From: a virus
Length of the DNA: 27,787 nt
Virus record (IMG/VR): IMGVR_UViG_3300032291_000789
Span: 1-27,787 of that record
Direction: 5' to 3' (one strand)
Within the stretch, counting starts at the first letter, position 1. Every line of letters starts with the position of its first letter. A program made the translations under genes and the position numbers. Under the pieces are notes generated by a model, which saw nothing but the letters and a program-made list of their open reading frames with translations, was not told the origin of the DNA and made no database searches. Positions 24,684 to 27,787 of the stretch are shown in pieces.

Positions 24684-25896
24684 CACAGAAGCAAAACTAC
24701 TTACGGCTGTTCTGAAAGATAAGCAGATCCATGTTCTTCTTCAAGCAAATGTTGACAACCTTCTAAGAACCCACGGAGACATTTGGAACTTTGTAAGACT
24801 GTATTTTGAGAATAACTCAGTACTTCCTCCAGTAGAACTAGTTACTGAAAAGTTTAGAGACTTTGAGCCAGTCGCTGGCATTGGTGCAACAAAGCATCAT
24901 CTTGAAGAACTTCAGGGAGAATACTTAACAGATAGCCTTAAAGATATTATTAGATCAGCAGCATCTGAGATTCAGAATAATAATGGAACTACTGCTCTCA
25001 ACGAACTTATTACAAAAACCTCAGAACTAAAAAAGAACACTGCTGCTATTCGTGATATTGATGTCACAGACCTAGAGTCTGCTATTGCTTACTTTGAAAA
25101 TGTAAAGAAGCAACAAGCCCTAGGACATGTCGGCATCAAGACTGGATTGCCAGGATTTGACAACTACTTGCCGTCTGGAATTATGCCAGGGCAGTTAGGA
25201 GTCTTCTTAGCATACCCAGGTATAGGAAAGTCATGGTTAGCCCTGTACTTCGCTGTACAGGCCTGGAAACAGGGTAAGACACCCCTTGTAATCTCTCTTG
25301 AGATGTCTGAGACAGAGGTTAGAAATCGTGTCTTTACCATTATGGGAGAAGGCCGTTGGTCTCATAGAAAGATCAGTAATGGCGAGATTGAAATTGACAT
25401 GCTCAAGGAATGGCATGCAAAGAATCTTCAAGGCAAGCCAGAGTTTCATATTATCTCAAATGATCAGGGTGGAGAGATTAACCCTTCAGTTCTTCGTGGA
25501 AAAATTGATCAGTACAAACCAGACTTTGTAATCGTTGACTACCTTCAATTAATGGCTCCTAATCAAAAGTCAGACAATGAAACGGTACGAATGAAGAACC
25601 TTTCAAGAGAACTTAAACTAATGGCCATTGGTGAAGAAGTCCCTATTATTGCTATCTCATCTGCCACACCAGATGATGTTAACGACCTATCATCAGTTCC
25701 TACATTGGGTCAAACGGCATGGTCAAGACAGATTGCTTATGATGCTGACTGGGTCTTAGCACTTGGTCGTGGTACCAATAGCGACATTATTGAGTGTGCC
25801 TTTAGAAAGAACCGTAATGGTTTTATGGGAGACTTCCTTGTTCAATGTGATTTTGACAAGGGCTATTACAGATATAAAGACTTTGAAGATAAGTAG
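24676..25896 (+). CDS. DnaB-like replicative DNA helicase
   Basis: A 406-residue protein starting at GTG 24676, with AAGGAG upstream. It has an N-terminal helical domain (residues 1-~130) and then a RecA-type core beginning GIKTGLPGFDNYLPSGIMPGQL. Walker A is AYPGIGKS at 179-186; the usual first Gly is Ala. It is followed by LVISLEMSETEVRNRV, a DnaB signature. Walker B is VIVDYLQLM near 285-293. The C-terminus has FRKNRNGFMGDF, corresponding to the arginine-bearing KxRNG segment of DnaB. It should unwind DNA at the phage fork, acting with the primase encoded two genes later. Length is a little under that of bacterial DnaB (about 450-470), as is common in phages. Confidence 0.92.
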   Translation: MNNTEAKLLTAVLKDKQIHVLLQANVDNLLRTHGDIWNFVRLYFENNSVLPPVELVTEKFRDFEPVAGIGATKHHLEELQGEYLTDSLKDIIRSAASEIQNNNGTTALNELITKTSELKKNTAAIRDIDVTDLESAIAYFENVKKQQALGHVGIKTGLPGFDNYLPSGIMPGQLGVFLAYPGIGKSWLALYFAVQAWKQGKTPLVISLEMSETEVRNRVFTIMGEGRWSHRKISNGEIEIDMLKEWHAKNLQGKPEFHIISNDQGGEINPSVLRGKIDQYKPDFVIVDYLQLMAPNQKSDNETVRMKNLSRELKLMAIGEEVPIIAISSATPDDVNDLSSVPTLGQTAWSRQIAYDADWVLALGRGTNSDIIECAFRKNRNGFMGDFLVQCDFDKGYYRYKDFEDK

Positions 25897-25897
25897 T

Positions 25898-25903
25898 TAT
25901 AAT
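25898..25903 (+). promoter_or_regulatory. Promoter -10 box before the small gene between helicase and primase
   Basis: A perfect TATAAT, starting two bases after the helicase stop codon. Expected start is near 25910, beside a first in-frame ATG (25909) and 17 bases ahead of a second ATG (25927) that has GAGGAG. Not of the TGn type; no -35 seen. Confidence 0.55.
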
Positions 25904-25926
25904 ATGGTATGTCAAAAGAGGAGAGC

Positions 25927-26265
25927 ATGCCATATGCTTCATATCATCATAAGCCCATCAAGATGTTCTATCTTAATGGAGTAATTCATGATGATTCAAT
26001 GATTGGAAGGCTCAGAGAAGAGTACATAAGGTTATTGACAACAGAAATGAAACTTAGTGGATATGTTAGAAGGCTTGACCTTGACCCAGATTTCACTATA
26101 AGGTATAATGAATTAAAGAACTTTTTTGAATTTGAACTATCACTACAGGCAGTCTACGCAGGGAAAAGGAAAAGCGAATGGATAGCAGGAATAGACGGAA
26201 CCAATCTAATACCTATTCTGCAGAGCAAGTCAAGCGAGTCCTTACAGGATCGGGTGTTACCGTAG
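25927..26265 (+). CDS. Conserved-looking protein of unknown function between helicase and primase
   Basis: A 112-residue protein from ATG 25927, preceded by GAGGAG at 25918-25923. An in-frame ATG at 25909 would add six residues (MSKEES) and would be near-leaderless from the TATAAT at 25898. Visible parts are MFYLNGVIHDDSMIGRLREEYIRLL, the helix TTEMKLSGYVRRLDLDPDFTIRYNEL, and a C-terminal stretch (AGKRKSEWIAGIDGTNLIPILQSKSSESLQD). The last 88 bases overlap the primase gene in another frame. Similar proteins seem to lie between helicase and primase in other actinophages, so a replication role is plausible. No known domain was recognised. Confidence 0.62.
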   Translation: MPYASYHHKPIKMFYLNGVIHDDSMIGRLREEYIRLLTTEMKLSGYVRRLDLDPDFTIRYNELKNFFEFELSLQAVYAGKRKSEWIAGIDGTNLIPILQSKSSESLQDRVLP

Positions 26266-27122
26266 AGTCTGAACTTGATGCAGACTTTATGATATTTTGT
26301 CCATTTCACAATAATCACAGAACCCCAGCAGGAGAAGTACAAAAAGATAGTGGCATGTTCTTTTGTTTTTCTTGTCAAAAGTCTGCAGACCTTATAGAAC
26401 TTGTTATGCACACATCTGGAAGAACATACTTTGAGTCTGCTAGATTTATTAAGAGTAAAGAGAAATTAACTAATCTTACTACAGAAATTGATAAGGCACT
26501 TGTAAAAGAAGAACAATATAAAACATTTGACGAATTAATTATTAAGAGGTTGCACAATAATTTAGTTGCTTCAGAAAGAGCAAGAAATTATTTTACATAT
26601 AGAAAAATTGAAAAGCCTTCTTGCATAAAGTTCTCATTAGGATATTCAGAGAAGCAAGACATGGTAACCGTTCCAGTACACAGCCCAGACGGAATACCTC
26701 TAGGCTTTGTCGGCAGATCTGTTGAAGGAAAAGATTTTAAAAATACTCCAGGTCTTCCAAAAAGCAAAACACTTTTTAACTTGCACAGAGTTAAGAAATC
26801 TGATAGAGTATATGTAGTGGAGTCATCCTTTGATGCTATTAGGCTTGACCAGGTAGGACTACCAGCAGTTGCAACACTTGGCGCAAACGTGTCAAGCACA
26901 CAAATAGAATTGCTTCAAAAGTATTTCAATAACATTATTGTTATTGCTGATAACGATGAAGCAGGAGGAAACATGAAAGATAGGATAGTTGAAAAACTTT
27001 CTACTCGTGTTTCTGTTATTAAACTAAACACAAAATATAAAGACATTGGGGATATGCCAGACGAAGAACTTAAGAACTTAGAGTTCCAGTTTGACAAATC
27101 AATATCTCTTATGCTAAACTAA
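26178..27122 (+). CDS. DnaG-like DNA primase
   Basis: A 314-residue protein; ATG 26178 follows AAAGGAAA. Its N-terminal zinc-binding domain has C41-P-F-H44 and C63-F-S-C66 as ligands, as in DnaG-type CHC2 primases. It is followed by LIELVMHTSGRTYFESARFI. The TOPRIM domain shows the catalytic Glu at 215 (VVESSFDAIRL) and the metal-binding D258-N-D260 (IIVIADNDEAGG). At 314 residues it is shorter than bacterial DnaG and appears to lack the C-terminal helicase-binding domain. It would make RNA primers for phage replication with the DnaB-like helicase. The N-terminus overlaps the preceding gene by 88 bases. Confidence 0.93.
   Translation: MDSRNRRNQSNTYSAEQVKRVLTGSGVTVESELDADFMIFCPFHNNHRTPAGEVQKDSGMFFCFSCQKSADLIELVMHTSGRTYFESARFIKSKEKLTNLTTEIDKALVKEEQYKTFDELIIKRLHNNLVASERARNYFTYRKIEKPSCIKFSLGYSEKQDMVTVPVHSPDGIPLGFVGRSVEGKDFKNTPGLPKSKTLFNLHRVKKSDRVYVVESSFDAIRLDQVGLPAVATLGANVSSTQIELLQKYFNNIIVIADNDEAGGNMKDRIVEKLSTRVSVIKLNTKYKDIGDMPDEELKNLEFQFDKSISLMLN
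27091..27120 (+). promoter_or_regulatory. Promoter candidate for ssDNA-binding protein gene
   Basis: TTGACA (27091-27096), an 18-base spacer and TAAACT (27115-27120) lie in the last codons of the primase gene. It is the only candidate here with a perfect -35. Predicted start is near 27127, 20 bases before the ATG. TTGACA also encodes primase residues, so chance cannot be excluded. Confidence 0.45.
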
Positions 27123-27146
27123 TACAAACACACAAAGGAGAAAAAT

Positions 27147-27787
27147 ATGAGCATTGTAAAGGGAATCAAGAACATCAACGCCCTGCTCGACAGACCAAAG
27201 TACGAAAACGACGGGCCAAAAGTAAAGTGGCTTAAACTTGCAGACGGTCAGTCTGTAAAGATTCGATTCATTGAAGAACTAGATGAAGATTCTGCAAACT
27301 ATAATGAAAAGCGTGGACTAGCACTTGTTGTTAAGGAGCACGTAAATCCAAAGGACTACAAGCGCAAGGCTGTAGACACAATGGAATCAGAAGGCCGTGA
27401 CTGGGCAGAAGAGATGCACCGCAAGGATCCAAAGGCTGGATGGCGTGGTCGTCTTCGTTTCTATTGCAACGTTCTAGTTGACGATGGTATCGAAGCACCT
27501 TATGTTGCAATCTGGTCAATGGGTATCAGTAAGCAGTCATCATTCAACACAATTCGTGAGTATGCACTTGAAACAGGAAGCATCTCAAACGTACTGTGGA
27601 AGTTAAAGCGTAATGGTCAGGGAACTGAAACTAATTACACACTTATTCCATCAGCACCAGATAAGGAACCATTTGATTGGGGAACAATCGAGCCTTATCC
27701 ATTGGAGTCAGCACTAAAGAAGATTCCATACGCAGAACAAGAAGCGTTCTATTTGGGCTTTGATGGCCCATCTGCCACTTCAGCAAC
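27147..27787 (+). CDS. Putative single-stranded DNA-binding protein (5' part; runs off window)
   Basis: ATG 27147, with AAAGGAG seven bases upstream; 213 codons are visible and the frame stays open to the end. The opening MSIVKGIKNINALLDRP, then KVKWLKLADGQSVKIRFIEELDEDS and KDPKAGWRGRLRFYCNVLVDDGIEAPYVAIWSMGI, resembles the phage SSB family found beside primase genes in actinophages. It would coat single-stranded DNA during replication and recombination. Arg codons are almost all CGN (one AGA among 11), like those of the capsid and tail tube genes, so high expression is expected. The acidic C-terminal tail typical of SSBs would lie outside the window. The family call is from memory of similar sequences. 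Confidence 0.7.
   Translation, partial: MSIVKGIKNINALLDRPKYENDGPKVKWLKLADGQSVKIRFIEELDEDSANYNEKRGLALVVKEHVNPKDYKRKAVDTMESEGRDWAEEMHRKDPKAGWRGRLRFYCNVLVDDGIEAPYVAIWSMGISKQSSFNTIREYALETGSISNVLWKLKRNGQGTETNYTLIPSAPDKEPFDWGTIEPYPLESALKKIPYAEQEAFYLGFDGPSATSA

Overview
The window is a contiguous piece of a tailed-phage (siphovirus) genome or prophage. Every gene lies on the + strand, they are tightly packed, and starts and stops often overlap by 1 to 8 bases. The DNA is AT-rich. The virion genes follow the classical order: capsid, connectors, tail tube, tail-assembly chaperones, tape measure, distal tail/hub, fibres. They resemble, from memory of the families, those of actinobacteriophages. The low GC and several near-leaderless promoters suggest a host among low-GC Actinobacteria, such as freshwater Nanopelagicales. 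That host call is inference; nothing in the window proves it.

Layout. (1) 1-736: 3' part of the HK97-fold major capsid protein, closed by a strong intrinsic terminator. (2) 798-3796: an operon from an extended -10 promoter, with a Pro/Glu/Val/Ala-repeat protein and four head-tail connector/neck proteins. (3) 3805-4557: the major tail tube gene alone, between its own promoter and a UUCG-loop terminator. (4) 4566-5640: two paralogous tail-assembly chaperones, each with its own promoter. (5) 5659-15747: a very large tape measure protein (3362 aa) with a Gly-Thr microsatellite and two copies of a TVPAxLTPGE motif. (6) 15740-23473: a distal tail candidate, a 1463-aa hub/minor tail protein carrying a lectin-like segment, and four further minor tail or fibre proteins. 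(7) 23473-24683: small regulatory or unknown genes (zinc ribbon, MerR-like HTH with an AT-hook, two small unknowns). (8) 24676-27787: the start of the replication module, with DnaB-like helicase, unknown protein, DnaG-like primase and the 5' part of a putative ssDNA-binding protein.

The window therefore spans the junction between virion assembly and replication. Terminase, portal and protease presumably lie upstream and further replication genes downstream. No lysis gene, integrase, tRNA, CRISPR array or insertion sequence was seen. No gene-free stretch exceeds about 100 bases.

Features that stand out are a shared extended -10 promoter (consensus near TGGTATAAT). In two cases it sits exactly one promoter length ahead of an ATG, predicting leaderless mRNAs. 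Others are the duplicated tail chaperone in place of an evident programmed frameshift, the modular tape measure with an in-frame repeat, and a sharp split in arginine codon choice between likely abundant proteins (CGT/CGC) and the connector proteins (AGA).
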